A stretch of DNA of 64,000 bases from Nitrosomonas sp. Nm51 (GTDB lineage: Bacteria > Pseudomonadota > Gammaproteobacteria > Burkholderiales > Nitrosomonadaceae), in NCBI RefSeq assembly GCF_900111165.1, contig NZ_FOGH01000011.1, positions 1 to 64,000 of the forward strand, read 5' to 3'. Both the position numbers and the translations under genes were made by a program. Under the pieces are notes generated by a model. That model saw nothing but the letters and a program-made list of their open reading frames with translations. It ran no database searches and had not been told where the DNA came from. The stretch's first letter is position 1. Each line of letters starts with the position of its first letter. This document shows, one piece after another, positions 62,021-64,000 of the stretch.

Positions 62021-63593
62021 GATCAGCTTTTGCAGCTTAAAGAAATCGTCGTTCGTCCTGTTACTCAGCAGGAACAGGCAGACTATCATAAACTTATGCA
62101 GCGTCATCATTACCTTGGGTCTGTCCGTCCAGTTGGCGAAACGCTGCATTATGTTGCCACCTGGCGTACGCAATGGATTGCGTTGCTCGGTTTTTCATCG
62201 GCGGCCCTAAAATGTGCGCCACGTGACCAATGGATAGGCTGGCGATATCGCCATCAATTTGACCGATTAAATTTGGTTACCAATAACAGTCGATTCTTGA
62301 TTCTGCCGCAATGGCACATTCCAAATGTGGCGACCCGTATTTTATCGCTGTGCCAGAGAAGGCTTCAAGCTGATTGGGTGCGACACTTTCACCATCCACT
62401 GTTACTACTCGAAACCTTCGTTGACCCACAACACTTCCATGGCACGATTTACAGGGCGGCCAACTGGATCGCATTTAAAACCAGTTTATCAATGCACAAC
62501 ACCAAAGCTCATGCTAACAGCCAATCAAATGAATGCACTGCCTGCTTTCTTTAACTCCATTCCTGATCCACGCCGCACACAGGGCAGGCGCCATCGGTTA
62601 GATACGATACCGGCCATTGCCACGGGTGCCATTCTCTGTGGCCGGGTGGGTTATAAAGGTATCGCCGAATGGGCGCAATCGCTCAGCCAGGATGCCCGCG
62701 CCCGCTTCCAGTGTTACTATAAACAGGAACGTTATCATGTTCCCGGTGAATATATCATTTGTGACACGCTGGTCAGAGTTGAGCAGGACGCACTGGATCA
62801 CGCATTGAGGCATTGGAGCGGGCAATACAGCGCTGTCGATGAAAGTCTGTCGATAGATGGCAAAACCATGCGTAGCGCGATAGACAGCGAAGGCAGACGG
62901 ATTCATATCGTGAGCGCCATCGGGCACAATACACTTAATTGTCACGCCCAAAAAAAGTCGAAAAATGCAATGCAGGCAACTGCACTGTAGCCAAACAAAC
63001 CAATGAAATTAAAATAGCTGCACCGCTACTTGATCCACTTGATATTGATGGTGTTGTCATTACTGCAGACGCACTGCTTACACAGTGTCAATTTGCCAGT
63101 TATCCGGTAGAAAGCAAGCAGGCGCACTATCATTTCACCGTCAAAGCCAACACCTGATGCCACAATATCCAACTACGGGCGCGGGCGTATAGAAACCCGT
63201 AAAATCCGGGTAACCGGCACACTCAACAACTATCTGGACTTCCCCTATGTCGGACAGGCATTTGCTATTGAACGGGAATCAATTGAAAAGAAGACAAAAA
63301 ATATCTCACGGGAATTGGTATACGGCATTACCAGCCAGGCTGAACTTGATGCCTCTGCCGCAATAATATTGGAGATAAATCGGGGACACTGGTGCATTGA
63401 GAATAGCTGTCATTACATCCTGGACTGGTGCTTTGATGAAGACAGATGCCGTATCCGTGCCGGGTATGGCCCTGAAAATATTACTCGCCTGCGGCGTTTT
63501 GTTATTGGCGTTATCAAAGCAACCAGTTTAAAGGGTGTTGCGCAGACAATGAGAAAGTTATCGATGAATGTGCGAATGTGTTTGATTATTTGA
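62021..63593 (+). pseudogene. frameshifted ISAs1-type transposase with N-terminal DUF4338 domain
   Basis: Homologous sequence runs through at least three frames. 62030-62470 encodes a DUF4338 domain (MQRHHYLGSVRPVGETLHYV, QWIALLGFSSAALKCAPRDQ, LLLLETFVDP). 62470-62930 in the next frame gives the DDE-associated start and core (FNSIPDPRRTQGRRHRLDTI, AVDESLSIDGKTMRSAID). 62940-63157 continues in another frame (KQTNEIKIAAPLLDPLDIDG). 63160-63593 gives the C-terminal part (GRIETRKIRVTGTL, DEDRCRIRAGYGPENITRLRR). The pattern is that of ISAs1 family transposases. At least two frameshifts and early stops make it inactive. DUF4338 is also the domain of DruA of the Druantia defence system, but here it is part of a transposon protein. 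Confidence 0.8.
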
Positions 63594-63805
63594 AAATAAC
63601 CAAAAATTCGGCAAAATCGCGTTAGAACACATTTGCCGTGGGGAAAACCCGGTCAGTCCGTAATCAATGACAACCAATTTGACAATACCAAAAGGAGGCG
63701 CAACCAACTCAGTCTGGTCGACTTATCCACAGATGCGTAGTATCCTGCGCTCTGTTTTACCCTGGCCGATTATAAACCGGTATCAACACTCTAGTTTGAG
63801 ATTGT
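63594..63805. other. interval between transposase remnant and aat
   Basis: These 212 bp hold no gene. They probably include the right end of the decayed insertion sequence, whose exact limit I cannot define, and the promoter of aat. Confidence 0.4.
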
Positions 63806-64000
63806 ATGGTGCATTTAATATCTCCTGACTCTTCGTTTCCACCTTTGGAAGAAGCGTTATCAGAGCCCAATGGCTTGCTGGCCGTTGGTGGCGATCTGTC
63901 GCCAAAACGACTGATCGATGCGTATCAAAGTGGTATTTTTCCATGGTTTAATGAAGATGAACCGGTGCTTTGGTGGAGTCCGGATCCCCGCATGGTATTG
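63806..64000 (+). CDS. aat: leucyl/phenylalanyl-tRNA-protein transferase, 5' part
   Basis: Aat attaches Leu or Phe from charged tRNA to proteins with N-terminal Lys or Arg, marking them for ClpAP degradation (N-end rule). Only the first 65 codons are in the window. They read [20 protein letters not shown], then [20 protein letters not shown] and [10 protein letters not shown], the highly conserved Aat N-terminus. The ATG at 63806 is followed by [12 protein letters not shown]. Confidence 0.93.
   Translation, partial: MVHLISPDSSFPPLEEALSEPNGLLAVGGDLSPKRLIDAYQSGIFPWFNEDEPVLWWSPDPRMVL

Noticed and set aside
63594-63805. tRNA or small RNA gene beside aat
   Set aside because: I found no cloverleaf, T-loop sequence or terminator; nothing supports an RNA gene.

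Overview
The window reads as chromosomal DNA of a betaproteobacterium, most likely an ammonia oxidiser of the Nitrosomonas group. This is an inference from a cytochrome P460 gene, a PEP-CTERM exopolysaccharide protein, moderate GC content and the general gene complement; no rRNA or taxonomic marker is present to prove it. Gene density is high. The window opens with the possible first codons of a minus-strand gene and closes inside aat (leucyl/phenylalanyl-tRNA-protein transferase).

Layout. 0.1-6 kb: tripartite RND efflux operon (outer membrane factor, adaptor, pump). 6-10 kb: zinc peptidase lipoprotein, divergent DoxX/LysR pair, secreted cyclophilin with an extra C-terminal domain. 10.5-13 kb: an isolated two-gene cassette, an HK97-type capsid-like protein followed by an unrecognised mosaic Cys- and Lys-rich protein, closed by a strong bidirectional terminator. 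13-16 kb: ECF sigma factor with a cupin anti-sigma factor, an Fe-S-type (SufR-like) regulator and two small membrane proteins. 16-26.7 kb: glucan/trehalose block (TreY, TreZ, a TreT-type trehalose synthase, glucan phosphorylase, glucokinase), giving two routes to trehalose. 27-44 kb: complete type I-F CRISPR-Cas system, with 115 identical repeats plus one degenerate terminal repeat, a zeta-toxin/ParD-like module between leader and cas6f, then cas6f, csy3, csy2, csy1, cas2-3 and cas1. 44-48 kb: ExoD and a split MacAB-type exporter. 48.5-55.7 kb: aminotransferase and surface polysaccharide genes (WecA-type transferase, CapD/WbpM-type dehydratase, an MsbA-like ABC protein whose ATPase motifs are all lost, RfbC). 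55.7-60.6 kb: RadA, CREST membrane hydrolase, cupin, cytochrome P460, small membrane protein, SDR. 60.6-63.6 kb: PEP-CTERM protein and two decayed transposase genes.

Two families of non-coding, hairpin-forming mobile repeats run through the window. Family A (about 167 bp, four full copies plus one 51-bp copy made only of the two ends) sits at gene ends and supplies stop codons to DoxX and to the PEP-CTERM protein, and it splits the MacAB-type operon. Family B (about 273 bp, 27-bp terminal inverted repeats with one mismatch) has one full copy between two polysaccharide genes. Its fragments bracket the CRISPR-Cas locus: one is fused to the oldest CRISPR repeat and the other lies just upstream of cas1.

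The observations most worth a second look are the lone capsid-like cassette, the I-F locus with an embedded toxin module and element-B borders, a pair of spacers taken from the same target one nucleotide apart, the motif-dead MsbA-like protein, and the repeat families that rewrite gene ends.
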